Shown here: positions 33,301 through 48,300 of the stretch, piece by piece
Layout of the letters: every line of letters begins with the position of its first letter
Numbering within the stretch: position 1 is the stretch's first letter
Translations under genes and position numbers: made by a program
Assembly: GCA_949825025.1 (NCBI GenBank)
Contig: OX463780.1
Span: 21,656,356-21,720,355, forward strand
DNA length: 64,000 nucleotides
Direction: 5' to 3'
From: Siphlonurus alternatus
Lineage: Eukaryota > Arthropoda > Insecta > Ephemeroptera > Siphlonuridae
Notes under the pieces: generated by a model
Told to the model about the DNA's origin: nothing
The model's input: the letters and a program-made list of their open reading frames with translations, nothing else
The model's database searches: none

Positions 33301-36300
33301 CTAAATTTCTTATCATATGACAGCATGCGATACGAAACTGTGTGCGCGCAGAGCTGATCGCATAGGTTCTATTTTTTTTTTATCATACGTTGCGAAATCA
33401 TGCGATTCTGTCTGCGACCGGCCTTAAACTTACTTTTGTACAGTCATTTTTACCGACAAACAAGAAGTTAAGATTTTTCTCCTTTATAAAATTATGTCAG
33501 GATTGTAGCCCGTGAATGTATAAAACATCCAAATTATTGATAACCTCGACTACTTTGTGTCAACAAACATGAAGGACTGGTCCTCTTTTTATAAGTATGG
33601 TAGCTGGAACTCCCCAGGCATCAGTAGATAATTATCTTAATTAACGTCGCCGTACAACACTTGATTAATATTTGTTTAGTTACTTTGTATTTCATTGCTT
33701 TTCTTATCAGTTTTTTTTTTTACGCACACAGGTGATTTAGCGAAGTCGTGCTTCATGCTTCTACGTAATGTATATTATAATATCACAAAGTTTACTACGT
33801 TTTATATTGTCCATACAGTCCCCACTTGAATGCAATGCACAATCGCACGTACTTTACATTCATTTATTTTAACTGAAACTGAAAGTTGCCAATACACACC
33901 TATCTGAGGAAGTTCCATAATATATATGGAACTTGTCATTACACGGCGTCTCCGTCTCGGATCATATTATGATATCTACGCTATAATAACTTTTGTTATT
34001 TACAATGGGGAAAATGCCAATGTTGTAATGAAGTACGTAGTGTCTAAGAGGGATTGAATTTCACTTTTTTTTTGTGATAATTTTTATTCATAAAACACAA
34101 GATTATGTACACTTTACATAAATTTACACAAAAAAAAATATTCTCTAATTAATTATTTTTTTTTTTCTTTTCTTAATACAGAAATGTTTTACCCTAAAGT
34201 TCTAAGTACAAAACAATATTTGACTATACAAATGCTCTATAATACAAAAAGTATTCACAAACAAAGAGCCATAGCCCTTCTAGGTCCATCTGAAAGAGAA
34301 GGAATTTAGTATATATATTTTTACACCACAGAAACAGTAATCAGATACAGTATATTAATTTCTATAGGAAATGGTCATATTAATTCAAATTTCGTCAAAC
34401 TGTTCGATATTCTCTGTAGAAGCTGTAGCGATACATTTTTTCCAATATTCAAAGCAGCAGATTGAGGGCAATAACAATAATGCTCTTCAACAATAACTGC
34501 AAGAAGGTCTTTAAAAAAAACTCTTGTCCCAGGTGAAGTTTTTTTTTTATAACCCTGCGTTGAAATTTCTGACTGACAGCAAAATAAATTAATCTAGGCT
34601 TCGTCAGAGAGGAATATAATATATTATCGGTAATCAATTAATTATAGGAAATTCAGCTCTGTACTGCGGTCGTGCATATGAGGACTACAACAGAATACAA
34701 TATAATAAGTCTTACTTTTGAAGATATTAATTTATTCGCCTGCTTGCCGAGAAAGTATGAAATACGACTGATACTTGACTATCGATATTTGCATTATTTT
34801 ATAAATTATCTAAAAAATTAACAATTAAAGTGATTAATCTGATTATATATTATGTAACGACTATAATCCATGCAGGTATTAATTGCTACAGTCTGTAACC
34901 ACAGCAGGACCTGTGGTTACAGACTGTAGCAATTAATACCTGCATGAGCAGGTGTAACTGTAGGTCAAATTTGTTGTATATGTGTTGCGAAATGGTCACC
35001 GCCCCCCTGCCCACCTCTTGTTAGTTATGTTTATGGTTGTCTTAGCAGCGCACTTTTGTGTTCACCGGCCGCGTGTGACGTCACGGTCCTTGCGTAATGA
35101 GCTGACGTCATGCAACTATTCCGAACCGCATGGCTTTTTATTTCGAGCTGAGAGCCTGCGGCGTCACGAGACCGACCCACCGACCAGACCTCGGAGTTTC
35201 TCTATTGCAGGTCTTGCTGTCTTTAAGGTGCTTTTCCATGGAGCGATGTCGACCGAGGCGAGAAAGACGTACTTGCTTTATAATCATAATATTATGGCGG
35301 TCATGTTAGCGTGAAAAAATCGCGGCGGGATTTAATCGCTGCGGAAAAGCATTTTTTTTCACGCCAATATAGCCGCCATATATGATAATAAAGCAAGTGC
35401 CCAAGCCCCTCCAAGCTCCACTCGACATTGTTCCATGGAAAAGCACCTTTACCGTCCTTTACGCCTGCGTATATGCTACAAATTACTGACAACTCTCAGA
35501 ATAACTCGAGTCAATCAAAATAAATATCTCCAACATACCTACTACGACGTACATACAGACGTACTGTACAAAACACGGTCGACTTCTAGGAAAAAGAAGG
35601 CGTGGCAGATTTTATTGACATAGATCGCACCGGCAGGCATAACAGACATTTTTATTTTTTATTACATTGCAATCTTTTTAACGTTCGAAATCTAATCAAT
35701 AATGTACATGGGTTTGATTAGATTGATTGCAGAAGAAGCAGCATCAGAAAATAATTTATATTATATCATACACTTTCACAAATAACATGCTCGCGTATAA
35801 TGTAAGTGCATTATGAACTGTGATTACAATTTCTCCCTTATAAGCCCTTGAGAACTCAATTAACCTATAAATAAATTATTTTTAGCTTATTGATAATCCC
35901 GTTACAATTTTATTTTCAAAAGGCATTTTGGCAATTTTCGTTTCGTTGTTATATTGAAATTGAATGGATTATGTGTGCATGACTATGAGAGGAATAATTT
36001 GGAATAAACCATAATATATAAATATATTTATATAATCTGGATTTCTCACCAATTTCTACAACAATAACTAATACAACTGTTTGATTCGGCTCTTCAACTT
36101 TCACTCATATTTTCTAATTTATACATATAGTGAAGGAACCAAAAATCTATATAAATATTGGTACATGGTAGTACAAAAAAGCATGCACATTACATGATTA
36201 ACAGTGTTTTCGTCTCGTCTAGACCAGTAAGATTACTTCATCTATCATCAAGTCTGGCAGACGCGCGCTTGCTTATATACATTGAATATATACCGACATA

Positions 36301-39300
36301 TTATTTAACAAAGAATTAGTGTGATTAGCGAGCGACCATGCCAACCAACGAGATCAACATCTTGCCATGTAATTTGCGCACAATGATCTGAGAAATGGAA
36401 AGTAGGCTAACTACAATTATGTATTACAGCAATATTAAACTTTGGCCAATGAACCGGTGAAAGGCTAAATGGAGAAATTTTATTTCATTGACGGAACCGT
36501 GTTCAGTATTAATAACTACGATGACGTAATGTATATATCTGCAAATAGCCGCGGCGTATGTAGTCCTCTATATAAGATGATAATGCCCAATTGTTGGTCT
36601 ATGAATGGTTAAAGTACCCTACCGTTGCAATTATATCAGTCTAAGCACGAATAAGTTATGTTTCCTGGACCATGCATAAAATTGCCATAAATAATAAACT
36701 AAAAAAAATAATACACATTGACTTGCGGATGTACGCGACTCACTCGTGTTCACAATTAAGCGTTAATTTAGAAGAACAGCTTCTTCAAAGTCGTGATCAT
36801 CGTTTTATCAATATAGAAGCAATGGAAAATTTTCTTACATTGTGTAACAATTTACCACAAGGTTACAGTAATACTAAAATATAACTAATTATATCTTATC
36901 AGTTTGTTGAATTATGTGTATATTTTTTTTAATGAACAGAAGCTCTTATAAAAATTATGACTATATAATACGACTAATACGAGAGTAAATAAACACTGAA
37001 GGCACTTATATAATGCATGTGCACAAAAATTAAAATAATGTTGTACGTAAAAATATATTCATATATCATAAAATATAGTATCTTTATAATTTATATAAAT
37101 ATAAATTATGAAGATACTATATAAATATAGTATTATATTATATATTTATTTTAATTATATTATTATATTATATATTATAATACAGTATATACTATTATAT
37201 TATCATAATTATATATATGTACTACTGTATATAAATTTATATACAGCGTGTAAATAATTTAATTTTATTATACTTCCTCTTTGATCCTTCAATATTGAAT
37301 TAAAAAGTACCGTATTATTCATAATAATAATAATAATATTATTATCATAATATTATATACCAAATGGTATCTTATACTTTTTTTATCCACCGTGCATGAC
37401 CTATAAACGACTAACTGATCGGTTGCATCTTTTTTATTTGAATATTTGCTGAGTTTAATATTACATTATTGTCAGACATCAGATTGTCATATTAGTTGCA
37501 GACGTCTTCTTATTTTATCAGAGCGCCAAGTCACCAGGTTTCGTTTCGCTGACATACTCTGTGCACAAGCACGTGCTAGTTGCGTCACGTGGCGTGCAAT
37601 GTATTACACGAACCCTGCGGCTGCGTCTCTGAATGCTTGCTTGATGCGCCCTCTGCTTGTTTTGGATACGTAATTTGTACAACAGTTTAAGGTCATTTAG
37701 TTGTCACTATATATACAGGATGACCTTTGCACATTGATCGCGAGCGCTGTTTTATATACACGTTGTGTTGTTATACGATGTAACATTTATAAATTAAATT
37801 AATTTAATTGAAGGAAAATTATCTGTCAGTTTGTTTGAAATGACAATTTACATTTAGTTTCATTCGCTGTTTCGTATTGTAATATTTTCTTGCAATATTA
37901 AATGTAGAAAATTCATACTTTATTTTGCACGCTTTTTGGACAAATGTTGGAATTTGAGCCAAAATATGTATGTACCGAGTATGGTTGTTTGGTCTGCAAT
38001 ACCAATATTTTTAAAGTAAAAAATCTTGAGAAATACTATGTATTACCATGGCATATAGTTCACTTCTGTGTTAATTTGTTTACAAAAATAAAATAAAAAG
38101 TAACGAAGCCACTTGAGAGCTCTTCATTAGCGCTGTTTCAATTAAAGAGCAAGGCGGTCAGGCCGGTCAGCTGACGGTTACTACCCTCCTCGTAGCCGCC
38201 GCTCACCTAAAATAGCCATAGAGTTAATATAGCAGACAGCGAGAGGCGGCAGTGTATAGAGAGGGCACCGCGGCGACCCAGGAAGATCAATATAAATCGC
38301 ACCGACTGCTGACCTAAATCCGCACCCCGACCTGCAAATATTAACCCTATCGCGATTAATAAAATTCCGATCTTCAGTGACGAAACAAGGAATGCGAGAA
38401 ATGCCTACCCTCACGTTTGCAGTCTGGCAAATGTGAGGCAATCGTTGCATTCCGTGCTGCTACAAAACTGTAGACTGCTGACATTTAGATTGTTGTGGCT
38501 TCACCTTTCTAACGAACTGCACTGCAGTCTCTTCTAAAACAGCTGACTAAACTAACTGATTATACATGAGAAAAAAATACAAACATCAAATATAATTATT
38601 GCTACATAAAATTTAATGAATTCGTGTGTTGATATTATATTATTTATATGCTATATATTCACCTTGTCATTAGTTGTCATAGTAATTGTTTTAATCAATT
38701 TTATTTTAACTATACTGGTGTAAAGCTGTTGTTGGTCTCCGATCATGCACACTCGATTGCTATTGATGTGAATGTTTGGCGAAGGAACACCTTTACTGTA
38801 CGATACTATACCAATGAAAATACGATTCAGAGGAGAGGAAGAGTTTATGAGTTGGTTGCATTTTGTTATTTACAGAGAGCGATAATTAATTTTCACTTTA
38901 AATCATTTTGAGATCATATAACATGAGAAAATATGACAATATGACTTAAATTTTACAGTCTTTACGCTCAGATAAATCAAATAACATTAATTAATAATAA
39001 TTTTGCTAAAAATATATATTATTTTTCCTGGCCAGTACATAATTACGAAAATTTGCATGTTAAGTTTGAATTTCAAGATTACAGTATTATTATTATAATT
39101 TATCTAAATTGAAAATTATGATATATCCCTGTCTAATTCCAATATTTTTATCGATTTCTCGTTTTTATAACTGCTATTTGTTAATGATTATTTTCTTTGT
39201 TATTTTGGGTTTTGATCATTGGAGCACCTTCATTTATACTGCATAGGGTTTATAATTATTTTACCCTTCAATCCTTCCTTTTTGGTGTCTAAAGTTAACA

Positions 39301-42300
39301 ATGTTTCCTAACCTTTCGTCATGTTTTTCAGTCATGGGACGCATTCTTCCGCAACTCGTCTGCGGGAGCTGCGCCAGGTCAGGCGTACCAGGCGCCCCCT
39401 TCGCTCGCTATGCCAGGACGTAACGAAACGGCGCTTGCCTCGCTGGCGCCTCTGCTCGGCGGCCATGCGTTCGGAGGTAGCCAGGTGGACGAAAAGATCA
39501 TTGATGACCACCTTGCTGTGCAGGCCATCATCCGCTCCTACCAGGTTCGTCCCTCCTTCGAGAGTAGTAGGCCAGCGTCATGAGTCGTGCCTAGAAAGAG
39601 ATTATTTTATTTTTTAAAAAAAGCAATTACACGTAATTAATAATGAATCATTGCCATCATTTACAGTAAAAGCTTGATTTTACAATAGTAAATGTAAAAA
39701 ATTATAAATAACATTAAATGTTACGAAATCAAAAACCATAATTTTAGACATAACAGACAGATGTTGTCTATTTCCTTATAAATTAATATTAGTGTAAAAA
39801 ATAAAGATTTTCAAATTAATTTTGCAAAATTTACAGTTTTGAAAAAATGAGAAAATTTTTACCAATAATTTTTACTCAATAAGTAAATAGAGCATATTAA
39901 TTTACAATACCACGTACATGATATAGTTTTGAAATAAAGTAAATATACTACAGTATATTATATACCCTCAAAATTTAATATATTTTTTTAAATTTGCATC
40001 ATTGCTCTGTTTATTTTGCTCTAAAAGTTTGTAACAATAACATAATTATTATGAATTATGAAGTAAGAATAATACAAGAGTTGACAATGGACAAGGATGT
40101 ATAGGTACCAACAGGGGATCTAGGCATTCCTATATGCCGGGAGCTTACTTAAAAGAGATGTCATCAATATCCGACGACATAAGCAACACTGTTTTCTATG
40201 GTCATCATAATGCCAGCTGATAACAAAAAAGAAAAAAAAAGAGCTTGTTGCAACATCTTTGACTCCCAGGCAATGGGCATTTCTAGAGCCCCCGATGGTA
40301 CATAATTGTTGTGAGAAGCGAATGAACTTAATGATAACGTTTATTCTCTTGACGCAACAACACTTGAAACAAACACAACTTGTCTATTGTTGGCTTTATA
40401 ATAACTACAGTTATCTAAAATTTTCAGGAAAACATTTATCATTTTATAAATACTTCATCTTATGTGTTTCATTATAATTTTCTGTTTGTTTTAACATTAA
40501 TAGATTAGTTATATTTTAGTGGTGAATAACAGGCAAAATTACTTGTCACAAATTTGTGTTATCACATCTCGTAATGATACAACCCATCACCTCCCTGTAC
40601 GATCTCTAACATTGTGTGAACAAATGTTGACAGTGTTGTGTGCCAACTAACATTGGTTTGTGCACACCTCACTTTGTTATTTGTGTGTGTGTGTGTGTGC
40701 TGTGACATAGCAGAAAAGAATATCTTCATTCTAAAATACTTCCAACAGGAGATAGCCATCCATATCTCTAGGGTTCAAAGCAAAAAACTTGCATATCTGC
40801 ATTTGGTCGCATCAGAAACTAAACGTCAAGTGAGAATGTTATTGAGTTGAAATTTAAATGTAACATCTTGATATGTATTTTGTCTTGAACACTAGAGACT
40901 TATGGGAATGGAAGCTTTTCAAGCACATTTTATGACTACACTTATACTGTTAGTGTGTGTGCATGCCATTGTGAGCTAACTTTGGCATATCCTCAGATGA
41001 TGAACCAACTTGAGTGAACTTAAGTTATGCATTCTCATTAGTCAGTCATCACAAAGGAAAGCCTCAAAATATATCTTAACATAATTATATGGCTGGTGTT
41101 ATAACTACAATATACTGTATTTACTAGTTATTTTAAACAAATACAAATGCTAATAGTTTTTAAAAAGCCTATTGCCATTTAAATAAAAATGTAAAATAAT
41201 ATTATTTTAAGGCTTTTCTTCTACAGTAAGTTGTTGTTTTTATTCACAGTAATCATAGAGTAGACCTGCAATGATCACTATTACAGTACTTATTATTTTT
41301 CTCAGAAACAAGCTCAAGTTCTCTTAAAAAGCATAATTCAGCTCCAACGTTAACATTAATATTTAATTTTTTATATACTGGAGTAAAAATAGTGAACAAG
41401 TTAAATTCTAATGAATGAATGAATGATACTGAATGAACGAAGTTTATGTTGTAACTAAGGGATTGTACAATCTTCTACAAAATAATGTCATCAACGCTTC
41501 GAGATAATATAACAGCTGTAAATAATTAATACCAAGCATAATTTTTTTGTAAAATCATTTAAAATACCATAAAATATAATAACAATTTTATTTATCAAAA
41601 GTATTCTTTGTATTTTTTTACTAATTTGCCACTGAACATTCTACAAAGCTTTGCTTTTTTGGAATTCTCATCTGTTGTTAAGTTCTTGTGTGCAGTCTCT
41701 TGATCAAGTAGATGATTATTGATAGTTACTTAGACTACTTAGTTAGTGACTCGTAAGTAACATAGTTTGTGTCTCCTTACATTTTCCTCCTAACTTGTCT
41801 TCATTTATTTTTAAATCAAGTCATAAATATGAAGGGACTGGATTAGAGTGATCAAACTTTGATTTAAAAATCAATAAAAAATACTTTTTTTTTTTTTTTT
41901 TAAATAATTAAAATATAAGTTGTGTGAATCCAGTCTTCTGTATTTATATTTTCAACAACACAATCATCACAATTCAATTGTTTTAAAATCAACATTGGAG
42001 TATGTGTATCTAAGGGAAGAGTGTCCTAGGCTAGGTTTTGTGTGGGTTTGTGTGCCGAATGGTCGCTGCTAAGCCAGTGAAGCCCAGAGGCACGTAGTTA
42101 TATAGCCAGTTTTTGTGTGGGACAATGTGCGAGGGTGCTAAGGGTCGCTGCTAAGCCGGGTGCCACCCACAGGCTCGAGGCCACCACGTGGCAGCCGTGG
42201 ACCCCCTGGGCATCAACTATGCTGACCTGCATGACGCGTTCAGCGACCGCAAGGGAACTCCCCCTGAGCTCGTAGTTCGAAACTACATGCTCGGTAAGGG

Positions 42301-45300
42301 GCTGGGACAGGGTAAGGCGATCTCGGCTTGATGAGCCCAGTGGTTGGTAAGCAGCCACCGCTCTGCTCGCAAAAAAATAAAAAATAAAAAACGGGTGTGT
42401 GAGCGTGCCGGGAATCTTTTTGCGGTGGTTGAATTTTCAAAATAGTCAGGCAAGTAATGATGACAATAGCAGCATAGTAAGGTAAGGTCTTTTACACCTA
42501 TAGGAAATGCAGCAAAAATAGGAAATTCAGCAAAATTTGCTATAATAATATATTATTATTATTTTTTTTTTTAGTAAAAAGCTTTATGAATTCAAAATTG
42601 TTTGCTTTCTGTCACAATACTTGATTAAAGTACTGCTTTTTTTCTTCTTCTAAATCTTAGCTTTGGTACTATAAGTTAGTTCCCATAACAAAATTATTGT
42701 TACTAGCAACGAGCAGGTTGTATTCAGTGTTTGTGCATGAGTATCATGGTTGGTTAAGAGGGTCTTTGTTGGTGTGTACTTGACAACTTGCAGCTGTAGT
42801 TAGAGCTTGATTTGTTCTTTTATGTTCTCTTGGGTTCGTCTCATTTGTTTTGGGCTTGGTTTGAACTTGTCTCATACCCCTATAAATATTAAATATAATA
42901 ACTTTAATTATTATATTTTTAGTATAGTCTATTCTATTGAAAAATGTGTAACACAACTCTCATGAAATATTGTTTACAGTCATACTAATTACTTAATCTT
43001 ACTTAATTAATAATTAATTACTTAGATTGCAGTTTTCTTAGCCCTTTTTTATGAAATACTGTTTTAAGATTTTTTTTGTTGGTTACTGTATTCAGTTCAT
43101 TTATTCCCTTCAAGAATTTAAATAAAATTACTGTATTTAGTTGGTAGTTTTATGAATTCCAGTATAAATAAAAAATAACTGCCTTTTTGTGCTATCCTAT
43201 TGCTATAAATATATAATGTATTAAGGGTAAGGTAACGCCACCAATGTTAAAAAAAATCCCTCTCACAAAAATTCTGAAAAAAATTTAAAATGTTCTCCTC
43301 TACACCCCCTATCAGTAGCTAAAATATCAGGTATACAAATACGATCTAGTTTTTGAGTTATGAATTTTTAAAGTTGACCAATTTAACATGGGAGTTTCAT
43401 TTCTCCATGTTAAAGTAGTCAACTTTAAAATTTTATAACTCAAAAACTAGATCGTATTTGTATACCTGATATTTTAGGTACTGATAGGGGGTATAGAGGA
43501 GAACATTTTAAATTTTTTTCAGAATTTTTGTGACAGGGATTTTTTTTAACATTGGTGGCGTTACCTTACCCTTAAAGTAGCTTTAAAACAGATATTAAAT
43601 TTAAGCATTCATATAAGATTGGTTGCTTCAAAACTGGAAAGTTTCAGTTTCTGATAACGCTTAGTAAATACTGTAGTTCAACTGTTAGGCATAGCTTAAC
43701 TTGTACCGTAGTAAAGCAAGTCTCTTATCATTCAATGTCAAAGGGACTACTATGTTCTATTGTTGTTTTCTCTTTCTATAAATTTCTTGCTATATCTGTG
43801 AAAACTAAATGTTACAGTATAATTTTGTTTCTGCTTAATTATTCAAACTGCTTAATGTTATTCTGTATCATGCTTTGTACATTAAATGCAAGTTACGCTA
43901 TGACTTTATAAGTAGCTTGCGCTTATTATATCAATACAACCCATCAACAGTTGGACCAGGGTTCCAATATCAGTGAACTCTTGTATTGTTGAACTTCAAC
44001 GTAAAACTACATGAAAGCAAGTATCCTGAAGAAGTTATCACTAAAAGTGGATCAACATTTGTAAGTTGAAGACGACAAATTTTCTTTGGTGATGATTATG
44101 ATGATAGTGAGGTGAATGGGTTGTACAGAGGTGAAGTGTTTGTTAACATTGGCAATTTCCCTCTAAAAGAAAAAAATGCTGATGTATCCCTGAGCTTTTG
44201 TAGCTTTTGTAGGAGTGCAGCAACATAGATTTGTGATGTAGCTGCAGCTAGATGACAGGCTGTGTCTCTCTCCAGATCCGAGGACACCATATAGCAGAGC
44301 TTGATCCCCTGGGCATCTCCTCAGCAGACTTAGATGACAGGCATCCACCTGAGTTGCTCTATAGCCACTACTCGTTTGGTAAGACTTTAAAACTGGAGCC
44401 TGAAAACCAAATGCAAGCATAGAACTTATCATTGTGAATTTCACCACCAACAACAAATTATATTGTTTGTTTGTTTGTTTTTCTTTTCCCCCAACTTATG
44501 AAATTGTTTTTCTTTTCCCCCAACTTATGAAAAGCTGTTGTATTAAAAGACTGGTGAATCCACATTGCATAAGTTCAAAAGTAAAAATATTTCTACATTT
44601 TCTTTCTATATTAAATCTTTTTGTATCTATACACCTTCCTTTTCAACTTTTTCTCTTGTGTTGTAGATTGACTTATCTTGAAATGATTTTACACTCAGCG
44701 CTCCAATTTTTCCATTTTTTTATGTCTAGGCAAAGTGCCCTATAATTTAGCTAAATGTGTTCTGACGTTATTTGTCCTCAGTTGATCCTACAAGGTGGGC
44801 TTACAAGTTTTAATTTATTTTATTGCTGTTAGTAAAATATAATATAGCTCCTTCTTGCTTAATACAGTACTCTAGAAGCATGGATGCTACATTATTTTAA
44901 CACTACAGATTGTGTTGACCCCCTTTAGTTTATATTAGTTTAATGAATTGTGTCTTTAATCTTTATTTTATAAATAATATTATATTATACAAGTATTACT
45001 TTTATTTATAACAATAGACATCATTTCCATTTATAAAAATGAAATGTTGTCAGTTTGACTTTGGAGAATTCATCACATGCAATTTTGCATACTGGCAGTG
45101 CTTTGCTCTTTCTTTATATTATTTTTCACTTTGATTTTTTTCAATTTTTTCTCTATTTTTTCTCTATTTTTTTTTTTTTTTTTCTTTACTTGAATTGGTT
45201 TGCGACTTTTTTTTTCTGTTGCTTCAATTATCAATTATTAAATTTAAAATTTTTAATAATAAATTATATTAATTAATAATTTTATGTAATAGAAGAATAA

Positions 45301-48300
45301 TTACATTATTTTCATTATAATATACATATTATGTATTTTTAAACATAAACTTAAAAAAAAAAAAAATTAAATGAAATAACTTTAATATAGTCACTCTGAT
45401 AATTTAGACGACAAGTCAGCATGATAATTTTAGCAGTTAATTTTTATTTATTTACTTTTAATGCCAATAATTACCATGCTTAATTTACATGGGCATGGTT
45501 TCTTCCTTCCTGTGATGTTGGCAGGCATGACATGTTGATTGTTTGTAGCCAGGCTCGGCAGCACAAGCTATTCGGACCTGGAACGAAAAGTGGCGAATCT
45601 GCTTGCGCGTACGTAATGACTTGCGTGTGCTCCTTCTCTCTCTCAGCTGAGGGGAAACTTATTAATTGTAACGTACCTGTTCCCCTTTGCTTCTGCCCTT
45701 GAACTCTGCCAGTATCCTCTTCAGTACCAGGTCCAACTACATTGGAAGATAATAGAATTTTTTTATCAAAGTTCTTACAGTGCAGCTAAAAAGTAAAATT
45801 ACAGAAATATTTTTTTTTCATCTCATCAGATAGCTTCTTTAAGACTGAAGAGGGTATTCACAACTGATCTTATTATTTTCTTTTAGACCAAGCTACAAAC
45901 AATTTAATTATATTATTTTATTGCTGCCTTGTTGATTTTATTTTACGCTTGCATGATTTGCTTGTAGCGCATGATTTTTATTTTATTTATCATACAACCT
46001 GCTTCGACACATAAATTATTGATGTAACTAGTTAGACAATAGAAAGATCCTACAAATATTTTATCGGGGACTCATTAACAATTATATAATAAATATATTG
46101 TATGATACATATACATTACATGGTAAGAACCAGTAGATGTAGATTGAAAAAAAGAAAAATAAAATGAGGTATTTATGAATATATTTTATGTATAAACAAG
46201 ATTTTGCATGAATGCTAGATTTACTTTCTAATTTTTGCATTGATCTCTATTATTAATACCATTATACAATTACGACAATATTTATGATGAGACTAATTGA
46301 GATACAAAAACAAATAGTAAAGATGGGAATAAAAGTATCATAAATACCTCATTTGTTTATTTTATTGCTGCGTTGAGGTAAGGTCAAAATATTAATGTTT
46401 TGAGATTGTCTGCAGTTTTCTTTTCTAATACATAAATTCTTTGTTGTGCGAGCTATTTTTTCTTCTTCTTTCTGTTCTCTTGATGCACATGGTTAGTCTC
46501 ACTAGTTTTTTTTTATATTATTTATTTACTTTATTTAGCATGCATATTCTTTATGCATTGTTTCAAGCTATCAATGTTTCTTTAATTCAGCAGCTTTGTG
46601 TTTTAAAATAATATTTGACTGCATTTTATAAAATATATTCAGAGCCTCTATTTATTATGCTCATACATTAGCTTGTAGGCTTTGTTATAAAAAATGTAAC
46701 CAGATATTAATTAACAGTAAATGTAATATTATTAATAACTTTTAAAAAATTCTAAATATTTTAAAAATATTTATTTTAATTTTCTTACTAATTTTTAGAA
46801 TTCTCACTTTTTAGATGCTTTCTCTATAAACAATTTACAATTTATGTAGTAATCAATCCCTTTTTCTTTCAGTAGTTTAACAATTATTAAACATAAAAAA
46901 TAATATACTGACTGGTATGTTTATTTGTCAGCTTATATTATATAATTTATGAATTTTATTCTTCTGCTTTTTTTTTCCTATTCCTGCATGTTCTTCACTA
47001 GATTCTATTTTTTTGCTACTGACAGTTAAATAGCATGATTGCTGCTCATTATTGCAGTTTCTACCCATATTAACTTTGTATTCATTCCCTGCAGAGGAGA
47101 AGGACATGGACCGCGTGTTCAAGCTTCCATCAACAACTTACATCGGGGGCAAGGACAAGGCACTGTCGCTAAGGGAGATCCTGCACCGACTGGAGACAGC
47201 CTACTGTCGCCATATTGGTGTGGAGTTTATGTTCATCAACTCTCTGGAGCAGTGCAACTGGATCAGGCAGAAGTTTGAAGCTCCTGGAATCATGCAGATT
47301 GATAACGACCAGAAACGACTTATCCTTGCTCGTCTCACCAGAGCCACAGGGTATTTAATCATTATTCAGGGTGGTAGTTGTTAATCTGCAAAAATGTTAT
47401 GTTTTTTTAAGTTATAAAGTAATGTTGTTCGAAATTATAATTATACTTTTTATCTTTAATTAATTAATTAATTTATTGTGCTTATTAAAATAAATATTAT
47501 AATTTTATTGTTATAAATTACAATCATATTGGTGTTGACATCAAGTTTTAATAAAAATTATATAATAATTGAAGTAAATAAAGATGGAAACGTAAGTTTT
47601 TACATTGTCAGTGGTGACTTTACAATTAATGTACAGATTCTTTCGCAAATTATTAATATTTATCAAGGAACTGATATAATTATATGTACTGTATATAAAA
47701 AAATTCAGTAACCGTATTAAATTTTCACTAAATTGAAATATTCTGACGGAAATTTCTTGTAGGTTTGAGGCTTTCCTTGCTCGCAAGTGGTCATCGGAGA
47801 AGAGATTTGGTCTAGAGGGCTGTGAGATACTGATCCCCGCCATGAAGCAGATCATTGACAAGTCAACAGAGCTTGGCGTGGAGTCGATCGTGATGGGCAT
47901 GCCTCATCGTGGCCGCCTTAACGTGCTGGCTAATGTATGCCGCAAGCCGCTTGAGCAGATCTTCACTCAGTTCGCCGCCCTTGAGGCTGCAGATGATGTA
48001 AGTACACTCCTAATTACGAGAAGCTCACTCGCTGTTGTGTGAGCTGACAACACAGCGCTGCCTGCTCGAATTGAGAACACCACAGTGTCAACTTTACATT
48101 GCTTTACTTAGATATGTAGCTACATTGTATCCAGCCTAGAAATATAATGAAAACCAAATTAAATATGAATGCTAGTGTATGTGATGGAAAAGAATTCTTT
48201 ACAAAAATCAATCAATCAAGCGCTTTCATTCCAAAAATGGACTGTGCTTTCTTGCTCTGTAAATGATGAGAAATATTTTGGAGTTCCATTTTTAATTAGC

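Larger units (their letters stand above)
30558..39331 (+). other. OGDH intron 1 (8.8 kb)
   Basis: No exon-like segment recognised. It holds three foldback or TIR elements (33159-33424, 34869-34946, 35226-35448), a C-run/A-run at about 31166-31191, a 29-bp tandem repeat near 32190-32245, and a palindromic AT stretch at 37076-37124. The small open frames here lack coding character. Confidence 0.6.

Noticed and set aside
45540..45760. GC-richer segment with splice-like signals in OGDH intron 3
   Set aside because: Looked for a third alternative exon; no frame resembles exon 3a/3b or any OGDH segment.
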